The translations under genes were made by a program, and so were the position numbers. Positions 8,588 through 16,800 of a stretch of 31,873 nt of DNA are shown here, one piece after another. Numbering within the stretch: the first letter of the stretch is position 1; the number at the start of each line of letters is the position of its first letter. The DNA comes from a virus, in IMG/VR virus record IMGVR_UViG_3300020415_000001, positions 1 to 31,873 of that record. One strand, 5' to 3'. A model generated the notes under the pieces. It searched no databases. It was not told the origin of the DNA and was given only the letters and a program-made list of their open reading frames with translations.

Positions 8588-9586
8588 ATGGCTATTAACC
8601 CTCTTATGGCGTTGTTTGCTGCTCAGGGTGGCCCTCAGGCCCAACAAGTCCCTGAACAAGAGCCTATCATCGTAGAACGTACTGTTCAAGAGGAAGCTCC
8701 TTTGCCGACAAGTGCTGGTTCTCGTGGTCCTACTGCTCCTAACATGAGTAACGTGGACTATCTCGAAGAGCTACAGTACGTACAAGATCAGGCCCCTGAA
8801 AGAAAGGGTAGGTTCGGTACTAAAGGAACTCTTCGTGACATTCTAGGTACCCTAGGTGACGCCTTCCTGATGCAGTCAGGCAACAAGCCCATGTACGCAC
8901 AGCGTCGTGAACAGGAACGCGTAGCTGACGCTATGGTTGGTTTCTCTCAGGACCCGATGGCTGCTATGGAACGACTGGCTAACGCTGGTTACGCTGAGCA
9001 GGCTGGTAAACTACAGGGCCAGTTCTTCGACCAGTTGAACGACGCACAGACACAGCGTCTTAAACAGTCTGGTCTTGAACTTGACCAAAACAAAAACCTA
9101 CAGAAAAGCTATGAAGACTACGGTGCACTGTTCAGTAACATGATCGGTGCTGCAACCCCTGAAACCTACGAACGGATCAAACCGATCCTCAACAGGATTA
9201 AGGAAGTTGGTGGTCTTACTGATGAATACATGGTACCTGACGTTTATGACCCGGACTATGCGGCTGTCATTGCTCAGGGTGGTATGCCAGTCTCCCGCCA
9301 GATTACTGCCCAGCAGGGTGAACGTCGTCTGGAACAGGGTGACAAGCGTATCGGCATTTCTCAGCAGAACGCTGACACTTCGCGTATGAACGCAACTCGA
9401 CCTCGGGCTGCCCCTAGGCCCCGTGGACAGACTACTCTGGAATACTACAAGGAAATTGGAGCAAAACCAGAAAGTCAACGTACCCCGGCAGAAAAGGACT
9501 TCTATGACAAGTATGTCCGTTCTGGTGGTGCACGCTCTACGAATGGTCGCCGTCCGGTTGAAACCGGCAAGTCACGCTTTAGATAA
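8588..9586 (+). CDS. Putative DNA ejection protein, P22 gp20 / internal core-like
   Basis: The 332-residue product has a Pro/Gln-rich N-terminal ~55 residues. A helical middle follows, with TLRDILGTLGDAFLM (~75-90) and long Gln/Leu/Glu-rich helices at 95-190. The C-terminus is disordered and Arg/Pro-rich (near 270-332), ending in SRFR. It has no membrane segment and no enzymatic motif. It lies between a small Gly/Ala-rich protein and a giant ejection protein, so by analogy with the P22 gp7-gp20-gp16 trio it is probably the second ejection protein. An AAGGAG ribosome site is 10 nt before the ATG. Confidence 0.62.
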   Translation: MAINPLMALFAAQGGPQAQQVPEQEPIIVERTVQEEAPLPTSAGSRGPTAPNMSNVDYLEELQYVQDQAPERKGRFGTKGTLRDILGTLGDAFLMQSGNKPMYAQRREQERVADAMVGFSQDPMAAMERLANAGYAEQAGKLQGQFFDQLNDAQTQRLKQSGLELDQNKNLQKSYEDYGALFSNMIGAATPETYERIKPILNRIKEVGGLTDEYMVPDVYDPDYAAVIAQGGMPVSRQITAQQGERRLEQGDKRIGISQQNADTSRMNATRPRAAPRPRGQTTLEYYKEIGAKPESQRTPAEKDFYDKYVRSGGARSTNGRRPVETGKSRFR

Positions 9587-9603
9587 CAAGAAGGAGCCTA
9601 CAG

Positions 9604-12600
9604 TTGGCTACTCCGAATTACAGTAACACGTTTGAAATTGAAGACACCGTTACGGGTAAATTCTACAAAGTAGAAGGTGTCGAAGGCACCACCCGTGAAG
9701 AGGCTATTCAGTGGATCGAGACTCTCGACGACAGTCAACTGGCTGAGCGTGAAATCAAAACTCCTTCTGTAAGTACCCCGGCACCCGAGGGGGTTCCTAA
9801 CGCTGCTGCTCCTCAAGCGGCTCCGGCTCCCTCGGCTGCTCCTGTCCCTATGGGTGAACAGGAAATGCAAACTGTTGTACAGCAGGGCTTCGCTCCTCAG
9901 GGAGTAGAAGACGTTCGCTTCCTTGGTGAAGGCAGTGGCGACTTCCTTGCTGACCTCGCATTGCAAGATGTGCCTTACGAACAGATCAACAAGACGCTAC
10001 AGGAAAAGGCCCGTGAGAGTGGTATCGTTCCTGCTGCTGAAATGTTTGTTGGTGGTAAGGCTGCTTGGGATAAGTACACTCAAGAAGTTAAAGAAGCTGG
10101 TGGTGTGTCTAGCGCTGCTACGTACACGTCCGGCATCGACAACATGTTTAACCTGCCTAGTGCAGAAGGCTTGGAAGCTCCTGAGGACCCTACTTGGGCC
10201 GAAGCTTTTGAGCGTGGGTATCAGAACGCTGTACAGTACGGCACCTCTGGTGTGCTGGCTCGTAACTTCCACGACTGGATGGACACTGGTAAAGACCAGC
10301 TTCGTCAGCACTTCCCTGATGCCTCAGAAGACGAACTAGAACAAATTCACGAAGAGTTGATCGCTAAGACCCAGCGTGGTCTGCGTGAACGCGGTGAGAA
10401 GCTTGCTGAGAACGATCCTATCGTCCCTTGGTTGGCCTCTGAGCTGCTGTCTGCTGGCGCTGAGGACTTTATCCCTCTCGGTGGCACGCTCTCGACTGGT
10501 GCTCGTATTGGTGCTGGTGCCGCTGTAGGTGCTGGTGCTAGCACTGGTTATCAGGCGGCTGACATCAACGCTGGTGTTCGTGATGAGTTCAGCGGTGCAG
10601 AAGTCCTTGCTGACGCAGCTTTCAGTGGTGCCCTACAGGGCGGTGTTGAAGGCATTGCTAAGGTGGCTCGCACCCTAACTAACAAAGACATCGACACTGC
10701 TGCTCGTCCCTCTGGAGCGACTGCTGTGCGTACTCCTACGAACCGTAAAGGCTCTAGGCAGTACAAGCAACAGATTGCTGAGACGAGTGCTGACATTGCT
10801 GACAACATCAACCGTGCAACGGAAGGCTGGAAGAACGCCCCTCAGATTGAGGTTCACGACTCTTTCGGTCCTCTTCGTAACATCGACACTGACGCCATTG
10901 GTGTCTACCTCGGTGACGGTAAGGTTGCTATCAACAGTGAAGCAGTAGTCAAAGAAGCTAACCGCCTTAACGTAGGCCCCGAGGACGTTACTAATTCGGT
11001 ACTGTTCCACGAGAGCCTCGGCCACTACGGCCTTGAACAGCGGTTCGCTGATGAGCTTGACGTTACGCTCGACACGTTCATCCAAGAGAGTCCTGAGTTT
11101 AGTGCTGAGGTTTCTAAGTGGATGGACAACAACCCTGACGCCTACAACGGCAGCGCCACTAGGGCTGCTGAGGAAGTCATGGCTGAGTGGAGTGAGAACG
11201 GCAAACTTCCTAAGACGTTCTATGACACCGTAGCTAACAAGGTCAAAGAAATTGGCCGTGCTATGGGTCTTAACATCAACTACAGTGTGCGTGAAATCAA
11301 GGCTATCTTGGCTACAGCACACAGGACGGTGACGGACGGTAAGAAGATTGCAACGGGTGAGGCCCTTAACGCTGGTCCTCGTTACATGTTCATCGGTCGT
11401 AAAGCTGAGAACCTTACGGAGAAATCTAAGGAAGACCTGCGAAAAGCACAGCGCATGGAAGCAGAAGGGGTTGACGTAACTCGTAACTCCGATGTTCGTC
11501 CTACGTTGGGTTGGTTCAAGGGTGACGACAACAGGTGGCGTAAAGAGATTAGTGATCTTGACGCCAACGTCCTAAAGGTCAACTCTGACACTCTTGAGAA
11601 CCTTGCTCAGCACGTAAAGGACACTAAAGACATTCCGGGTTCGGAAGTCTACCAGTCGTTCCAATATAGGGACGCTCTTGACGTTCTCGCTGATCCTCGT
11701 TTCCAAGAGCTTTCGGATGACGGCGCACTCTACTTGAGTGACGTACTCGATCACCCGGAACTTATGGACGCTTACCCGATGTTGAATGACATCAAGGTCA
11801 CTCGTTCGAACATCCTTTACGACAACGGTAGTGAAGGCGGTTTCTTTTCTCCGTCTAAAGGTACTATCTACCTGTCTCCGAAGATGAGCAACAAGGAAGC
11901 TAAGAGCGTACTTCTTCACGAAGCTCAGCACGCTGTCCAGTTCCTTGAGGACTTTGCTTTTGGTGGTACTCCTGAGAGTGCTCTCAAGAACATGCCTGAT
12001 CCGGTCTTGTTCAAAGGGGCTAAGCAGTACTCGACGTTTATGAAGAGCGACATTAAGCGGCTTAACGCTACGGCTGACGCTTTTGAACACTACCTTAACC
12101 ATCCTACTATTGAAATGGCTAGGGATGTGTACAGTATCTCAGGCGATGACCGTGCAACGGACGATTTGTACCTTGACATGGTTGATGAGCTTGGGTTGGA
12201 CATCTACAGTACAGCTAACTCTGCTGAACTAGACCAACTGGATGAACTGTGGGACAAGCTTGTTCTTCGTACCCCCGCTGGCGCTAAGCTTGAAGCAGGC
12301 AGACCTCGTAGGGAAGCCCGCAGAAAGCAGTTTGAACTAGCACAGCTTAACAAGGCAATCGAAGACAAGGTTCCGGCTACGGTACGTCGCATTGTCGGTA
12401 AGGATAAGCAGGCACAGTACGAAGCTTACGAACACCTTTACGGTGAAGCTGAGGCTCGTGACGTTCAGGCTCGTATGGACATGACCCCGGAACAGCGGGC
12501 CGCGACGGCTCCTCTTTCGAGTGAACCTCATCTTGATCCTGACTCGTTGATCTCTGCTGATACTTTCGGTAGGGCTGCTTCTGTAGAGAGGTCAGAAGCC

Positions 12601-14928
12601 TCTAAGGAGAGGATTAAACTACAGCGTAAATACCCCGGAGATAACGCTGGGAACGTTGTGGGTAATCCTTCTGTAGCGGCGAAAACCTTTCTGAAAGAAC
12701 TCGAAGTTTACAATAACTATGAGTTAAGCCAGATGAAGCCGGATGAAGCTAGGAAAGCAGCGGAGAGGCTAGGAATAGATGAAGAGTGGTTGTCTTATTA
12801 CAACGACGCCTATCTTAAGTCTTACGGTTACGATGCTCCTGACACTCCCCAGCCGGACATGTCTAAGTACATTCCTTCTGTACGGTACATGCGTCCGGGT
12901 CGTGTGGACAACATCAAGGTTGATCCTAACGAACTGAACTCTGATGAACTGTTCGAGTCTGAGAATGCTCTTGACATCTTGAACGCTGCTGTTAAAGACT
13001 ACGAACCTACTGTTCTGTCGATGAGTGACATCAAGGCAGAAGCGGAAGCTCGTGGTTTTACTGCTAGTGACCTGATGAAGCGTAAGAGTAACCTTGGTGA
13101 AATCTCCAAGCGGTTGATGATGTACGACATCGCAGCCGATAAGATGAACACTAAGATCACGAGACTGTCTGCTAAGATCAACAGCGGTAACTTTACTGCT
13201 GGCGACAAGCAGGAGTACCTTAAAACTCTGGTTCGTTTCCAAGACCTGACTGCCCGCATCTTTGATGAACAGGGTGAAGCTGGTCGTGCGTTGCGTGCTA
13301 TTCAGGAGTTGAGCTTTACGAAGCGTCGTGTCTCTGGTATTCAGTCGGCCCTCAGTGGTTTGCAGAATGCTCTTGAGGACGATGACGTCTTTATGAGGTT
13401 CGCTAAGGAAGTGCAAGAAGGTCTGGAGGAAACTCAGGACAAGAAGCCCGGTAAGTTTGGTCAAGCGTTTGCGAATATCTTGAACACTCCGCGTGCTCTG
13501 ATGTCTTCGATGGACCTTTCCGCCCCGCTCCGTCAGGGTATCTTCCTCGTTGGTCGTCCTGAATTCTGGAAGGCAATGCCCTCCATGTTCAAGTACGCCA
13601 TGAGTGAGGAGAGCTACCGTGGACTGATGCGGGACATCACGAGTAGGGACACCTACCCGCTGATGACGGAAGCTGGTGTTGCTTTCTCGACTATCGACGG
13701 TAAGCTTAGCTCTCGTGAAGAAGACTTCATGTCTCAGTGGGCTGAAAAGGTTCCCGGAGTTCGTGCTTCTAACCGCGCATACACTGGCTTCCTGAACAAG
13801 CTCCGTGCTGATGCCTTCGACTCGATGGCTGCTGACCTTGAAGGTGCTGGTGTTGACTTGTCGAAAGACAAGAAGGCTCTAGACAAGAAGGCTCTTAAGG
13901 ACCTTGGTTGGTTCATCAGTAACGCAACTGGTCGTGGTAGTCTGGGCAACTGGAACAGTGCTGCTCCTCAGTTGACTGCTGCGTTCTTCTCGCCTCGCCT
14001 TATGGCTTCGCGTGTTAACATGCTGCGGCCTGACAACTACGTCAAGCTGCACCCCGAAGTACGGAAGCAAGCACTTATCTCGCTGCTGTCGTTCGGTGGA
14101 TTTGCTTTGAGTGTTATGATTCTGGCAAGCATGGCTGGAATGGACGTAGAGGCTGATCCCCGTAGCTCTGACTTCGGTAAGCTGCGTAAGGGTGACACTC
14201 GATACGACGTTCTTGGTGGCTTCGGTCAGTACATTACTCTTGCTGCTCGTCTCGGTGCCTTTGCTGGCTCTAACGCCTACGAAGGTGTGACGGGTGAGCC
14301 GGGTATCGACCACTACAAAACTACTAGTACTGGTAAGACTAAGCGGTACAACGAAGGTGAAGGTAAGTTCGACCAGACTGCATTCGGTGCGGTTGGCAGG
14401 TTCTTCCGAAACAAGTTGTCTCCTGTCGCATCCTACGTGGGTGATTACCTTGCTGGTGAGAACGTGGTTGGCGAAGAGTTCGACGCTGTAGACTCGACTG
14501 CTCAGCGGTTCGTGCCTATGTTCGCTTCTGACTTGGCTGACATGATGAGTAAGTACGGCATCGAAGAAGGTGCTGCTCGCGCTGCCCCCGGCGTCTTTGG
14601 TGTCGGTGTGCAGGACTTTACTCCTAAGAACCTCGACCCTGAGGCAGAACTTGAAGCTCCTAAAACCTACAAAGACAAAGGTCTTGAGGACGGGAGCAAC
14701 GAGTACGTCTCGGTCAAGGACGGCGTAGTGACCCTGAAAGGGGAAGCTCGTGAGGAGTGGGAGCGTTTGCTCAACATCTACACGCAAGAGTGGATGAAGG
14801 ACGAGTTGGCTGATCCTAACTGGAAGAACCTCTCGGACGCAGAGAAAGCGGAAGTCATCAAGGCTGTCCGTAACGACGCTCGTGAACAAACTAAGAAGGA
14901 CATGGTAGTCCTTATGGGAGTAGAGTAA
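9604..14928 (+). CDS. Giant ejection / polyvalent protein with two HE-H motifs and C-terminal membrane-active domain
   Basis: The 1774-residue product starts at TTG 9604, preceded by AAGGAG at 5-10 nt. The order of parts is as follows. An N-terminal ~50-residue domain and a Pro/Ala linker (50-85) come first. An Ala/Gly-rich hydrophobic region lies at ~280-340. A first zincin-like region has HESLGHYGL (H469, E470, H474; spacing HE-x3-H, not the canonical HExxH). A domain beginning LGWFKGDDNRWRKEISD (near 637) leads to a canonical HEAQH (H772-H776) and the downstream signature GEAEARDVQ (947-955) that usually accompanies it in polyvalent proteins. A C-terminal domain at ~1293-1600 (DLSAPLRQG, REEDFMSQWAEKVPG, NKLRADAFD, ATGRGSLG, FFSPRLMASR) carries a hydrophobic helix at ~1490-1513. 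It is probably injected with the DNA, forming an envelope channel and delivering peptidase or anti-host activities. Confidence 0.78.
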   Translation: MATPNYSNTFEIEDTVTGKFYKVEGVEGTTREEAIQWIETLDDSQLAEREIKTPSVSTPAPEGVPNAAAPQAAPAPSAAPVPMGEQEMQTVVQQGFAPQGVEDVRFLGEGSGDFLADLALQDVPYEQINKTLQEKARESGIVPAAEMFVGGKAAWDKYTQEVKEAGGVSSAATYTSGIDNMFNLPSAEGLEAPEDPTWAEAFERGYQNAVQYGTSGVLARNFHDWMDTGKDQLRQHFPDASEDELEQIHEELIAKTQRGLRERGEKLAENDPIVPWLASELLSAGAEDFIPLGGTLSTGARIGAGAAVGAGASTGYQAADINAGVRDEFSGAEVLADAAFSGALQGGVEGIAKVARTLTNKDIDTAARPSGATAVRTPTNRKGSRQYKQQIAETSADIADNINRATEGWKNAPQIEVHDSFGPLRNIDTDAIGVYLGDGKVAINSEAVVKEANRLNVGPEDVTNSVLFHESLGHYGLEQRFADELDVTLDTFIQESPEFSAEVSKWMDNNPDAYNGSATRAAEEVMAEWSENGKLPKTFYDTVANKVKEIGRAMGLNINYSVREIKAILATAHRTVTDGKKIATGEALNAGPRYMFIGRKAENLTEKSKEDLRKAQRMEAEGVDVTRNSDVRPTLGWFKGDDNRWRKEISDLDANVLKVNSDTLENLAQHVKDTKDIPGSEVYQSFQYRDALDVLADPRFQELSDDGALYLSDVLDHPELMDAYPMLNDIKVTRSNILYDNGSEGGFFSPSKGTIYLSPKMSNKEAKSVLLHEAQHAVQFLEDFAFGGTPESALKNMPDPVLFKGAKQYSTFMKSDIKRLNATADAFEHYLNHPTIEMARDVYSISGDDRATDDLYLDMVDELGLDIYSTANSAELDQLDELWDKLVLRTPAGAKLEAGRPRREARRKQFELAQLNKAIEDKVPATVRRIVGKDKQAQYEAYEHLYGEAEARDVQARMDMTPEQRAATAPLSSEPHLDPDSLISADTFGRAASVERSEASKERIKLQRKYPGDNAGNVVGNPSVAAKTFLKELEVYNNYELSQMKPDEARKAAERLGIDEEWLSYYNDAYLKSYGYDAPDTPQPDMSKYIPSVRYMRPGRVDNIKVDPNELNSDELFESENALDILNAAVKDYEPTVLSMSDIKAEAEARGFTASDLMKRKSNLGEISKRLMMYDIAADKMNTKITRLSAKINSGNFTAGDKQEYLKTLVRFQDLTARIFDEQGEAGRALRAIQELSFTKRRVSGIQSALSGLQNALEDDDVFMRFAKEVQEGLEETQDKKPGKFGQAFANILNTPRALMSSMDLSAPLRQGIFLVGRPEFWKAMPSMFKYAMSEESYRGLMRDITSRDTYPLMTEAGVAFSTIDGKLSSREEDFMSQWAEKVPGVRASNRAYTGFLNKLRADAFDSMAADLEGAGVDLSKDKKALDKKALKDLGWFISNATGRGSLGNWNSAAPQLTAAFFSPRLMASRVNMLRPDNYVKLHPEVRKQALISLLSFGGFALSVMILASMAGMDVEADPRSSDFGKLRKGDTRYDVLGGFGQYITLAARLGAFAGSNAYEGVTGEPGIDHYKTTSTGKTKRYNEGEGKFDQTAFGAVGRFFRNKLSPVASYVGDYLAGENVVGEEFDAVDSTAQRFVPMFASDLADMMSKYGIEEGAARAAPGVFGVGVQDFTPKNLDPEAELEAPKTYKDKGLEDGSNEYVSVKDGVVTLKGEAREEWERLLNIYTQEWMKDELADPNWKNLSDAEKAEVIKAVRNDAREQTKKDMVVLMGVE

Positions 14929-14931
14929 GAA

Positions 14932-15594
14932 ATGAACGAACAGAAACTAAGAGAAATCTTAGAGGAGTTCATGCTAAAAGTGGTAGCTCTCTTGGAGGAA
15001 TACACCTCCGAGGGGGCCGCCCCTTCTCAACCTGATCTGCCTTTGGAACCTCGTGTAGATACTGATGTACTGGCTGAGCTTGTGTCTCACGAAGGCATCG
15101 TTCTTGAGGCTTACAAGGACAGTAAAGGTATCTGGACTTGGGGTATCGGTGTTACTGATAACTCGGGCCACAGAGTAGGTAGGTACAAAGACAAACCCCA
15201 AACGCTTAGCAAGGTTCTTGAAATCTTTGAGTGGTTGGTTCGTACTAAGTATCTCCCCGCTGTTGAGAGGGCGTTCACTCGCCCGCTGACTAAGGAACAG
15301 CTCGCTGCTGCTCTGTCGTTCCACTACAACACTGGTGGTATCAACAAGGCATCGTGGGTCAAATCCTTTAACGCTGGTAACGATGAACTGGCTCGTAAGC
15401 AAATTATGAACTGGCGATCTCCCCCGGAGATTATCCCGCGTCGTAAAGCTGAACGTGATCTTTTCTTCGACGGTGAGTGGAGTGGTGACGGCACCGCTAC
15501 CCTGTACACCAAAGTTAACAAACCTTCGTACTCGCCTAAGTGGTCCAGTGCGACTAAGGTCAACATCCGTGAGGAGCTAGACAAATGGGCTTAG
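14932..15594 (+). CDS. Endolysin, GH24 lysozyme (muramidase)
   Basis: The 220-residue product contains the GH24 signature HEGIVLEAYKDSKGIWTWGIG. Glu54, Asp63 and Thr69 have exactly the spacing of the T4 lysozyme triad (E11-D20-T26). LTKEQLAAALSFHYNTGG (~117-134) matches the conserved helix of this family. It cleaves the N-acetylmuramic acid to N-acetylglucosamine bond of peptidoglycan. The first ~45 residues are an extra amphipathic helix plus Pro-rich linker, with no secretion or SAR-type hydrophobic segment, so export should need the neighbouring holin. The gene starts 3 nt after the giant ejection gene and overlaps the holin gene by 10 nt. Confidence 0.92.
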   Translation: MNEQKLREILEEFMLKVVALLEEYTSEGAAPSQPDLPLEPRVDTDVLAELVSHEGIVLEAYKDSKGIWTWGIGVTDNSGHRVGRYKDKPQTLSKVLEIFEWLVRTKYLPAVERAFTRPLTKEQLAAALSFHYNTGGINKASWVKSFNAGNDELARKQIMNWRSPPEIIPRRKAERDLFFDGEWSGDGTATLYTKVNKPSYSPKWSSATKVNIREELDKWA

Positions 15595-16028
15595 GAAGCA
15601 TCCTAGGGGACCTTATCAAACCTGTCACTGACATCGTCGGCAAGGCAGTGGTTGACAAGGACCAGAAACGAGAGCTTGACTTCAAGGTCAAGGAACTGAT
15701 TGACGAGGCTGACAAACGCTTTCACAATGAGGTGATTGCTCAGATCGAAGTCAACAAAGAGGAAGCAAAACACCCCAGCGTGTTTGTTGCTGGCTGGCGT
15801 CCCGGTATCGGGTGGGTCGGCGCTCTGTCACTGTTCATGTACTACCCCGTTCAGATTGCTGTGCAGCTCTGGAACGACGGCGTTGTCTCTATGGACCTCG
15901 GTGACTTGATGGTAATCCTTGGTGGTATTCTTGGTATCGGTGGTTACCGGACCTATGAAAAGATCAAAGGTGTGGACTCGAAGAAGGTGGGCTACAAAAA
16001 GCCTGAATACCTAGAAGGGATTTACTAA
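15585..16028 (+). CDS. Holin, 3TM (GTA-holin-like) family
   Basis: The 147-residue product has a soluble helical N-terminal half (KDQKRELDFKVKELIDEADK). It is followed by HPSVFVAGWRPGIGWVGALSLFMYYPVQIAVQLW (two hydrophobic segments, ~60-95) and LMVILGGILGIGGYRTYEKIKG (~107-128). The W-R-P-x-I-G-W and G-G-x-R-T-x-E-K-x-K-G patterns are the hallmark of the three-transmembrane holin family found in gene transfer agents and phages of proteobacteria. It permeabilises the inner membrane at the timed end of infection, releasing the endolysin. GAGGAG lies 8 nt before the ATG, inside the endolysin gene. Confidence 0.9.
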   Translation: MGLGSILGDLIKPVTDIVGKAVVDKDQKRELDFKVKELIDEADKRFHNEVIAQIEVNKEEAKHPSVFVAGWRPGIGWVGALSLFMYYPVQIAVQLWNDGVVSMDLGDLMVILGGILGIGGYRTYEKIKGVDSKKVGYKKPEYLEGIY

Positions 16029-16030
16029 TT

Positions 16031-16396
16031 ATGCTAGAGTTCTCTGAAATCTTATCTGGTTTCTTGGGCGCTGGTGTTACTGGTCTTCTAGGTTACTTCA
16101 CCGTTGTACGTAAAACTAAGGCAGACGAGACTGGTTTGGCTTTGAACGCGTGGAAAGAACTGATCGAGCCACTCATCACACAACTTAACTCTACTAAGGA
16201 AGAGTTGGAATCTATCAGAGCGGAAGGCCGGGAGAGAGAAGAGATACATAAAAGAGAATCTGAGAAACTACTTCAAGAAGTTGAAGCCCTACGGTTAGAG
16301 TTAGCCGAGCGGGACGAGAAGCATCGTATAGAAGTAGATAAACTTGTAGAGCAGATTCGAAGACTTCGCCTTGAAGTTGAGAAGTACAAAAAATAA
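16031..16396 (+). CDS. Membrane-anchored coiled-coil protein, possible inner-membrane spanin
   Basis: The 121-residue product has one N-terminal transmembrane helix (residues ~7-26, ILSGFLGAGVTGLLGYFTVV). A long charged coiled coil rich in Glu/Lys/Arg/Leu (residues ~40-121) follows. Topology, size and position as last gene of the lysis cassette match an i-spanin (Rz / T7 gp18.5 type), which helps disrupt the outer membrane. No lipobox-bearing o-spanin could be found overlapping or next to it, so the assignment is tentative. The gene ends just before a strong terminator. Confidence 0.62.
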   Translation: MLEFSEILSGFLGAGVTGLLGYFTVVRKTKADETGLALNAWKELIEPLITQLNSTKEELESIRAEGREREEIHKRESEKLLQEVEALRLELAERDEKHRIEVDKLVEQIRRLRLEVEKYKK

Positions 16397-16400
16397 GCAC

Positions 16401-16443
16401 AAAAAAAGGCTCCTTAGGGAATTACCCCTAGGGAGCCTTTTTT
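16401..16443. terminator. Bidirectional rho-independent terminator between convergent halves
   Basis: The stem is GGCTCCTTAGGG (16408-16419) with CCCTAGGGAGCC (16426-16437): 12 bp including one wobble, with a 6-nt loop. It is flanked by seven A on the left and six T on the right, so it terminates transcripts arriving from either strand. It sits exactly where the rightward late genes meet the leftward metabolic genes. Confidence 0.95.
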
Positions 16444-16457
16444 GTATCTACTGTTGG

Positions 16458-16553
16458 TTAGAAAAGAATAGCGCCTAGAGCAAACGCCCCAAGCAGAATA
16501 ACACCAAGATTGAGATTGGTATAAGTTTCTTTTCGATTAAGAAAGTTACGCAT
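16458..16553 (-). CDS. 31-residue single-pass membrane microprotein
   Basis: The reading frame encodes 31 residues: a polar N-terminus (MRNFLNRKETYTN) and a C-terminal hydrophobic helix (LGVILLGAFALGAILF) running to the stop. A very good ribosome site (AAGGAG, 7 nt before the ATG) and an 8-nt overlap with the preceding gene argue that it is real. It is the last gene of the leftward operon, just before the bidirectional terminator. Function is unknown; tail-anchored topology is likely. Confidence 0.6.
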   Translation of the reverse strand: MRNFLNRKETYTNLNLGVILLGAFALGAILF

Positions 16554-16800
16554 TGTTTTTCTCCTTGTATTCAGAAGCTTCAATAGCTGCTACCGCAAGA
16601 GTAGCAACCTTAAGCATAGATGTACGGAAGTCGTCCTCATAATTGTGAGGAGGGAGGCCATCTAGATAACCTGTACTGTACTTAGAAATGTAAGCAGTCC
16701 AGTCGGTAGGGGTGTTGTTGGCAGCGTCATCTGCTACCCCTCCCCACCGTTCTTTCTGATAGCCACGTTCTGTTTTAATACTGTCTAGAATATGATCCAT
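16546..16800 (-). CDS. Small conserved-type protein, possibly degenerate MazG-like helical fold
   Basis: The 84-residue product from ATG 16800 overlaps the RNR stop as TAATG, with GAGG 10 nt upstream. A start at 16818 would add six residues but lacks such spacing. The pattern is ERGYQKERWGG near residue 11, then TPTDWTAYISKY (~31-42) and MLKVATLAVAAIEAS (~63-77). It resembles small phage proteins related to all-alpha NTP pyrophosphohydrolases. It lacks the EExxE...ExxD metal-binding acids, so catalysis is doubtful. Its position beside RNR and a MazG-like gene suggests a link to nucleotide metabolism. Confidence 0.6.
   Translation of the reverse strand: MDHILDSIKTERGYQKERWGGVADDAANNTPTDWTAYISKYSTGYLDGLPPHNYEDDFRTSMLKVATLAVAAIEASEYKEKNNA

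Noticed and set aside
13879-14889. 336-codon antisense open frame under the giant ejection gene
   Set aside because: Composition is that of a complementary-strand shadow (Leu/Val/Arg/Ser-rich, no domains).
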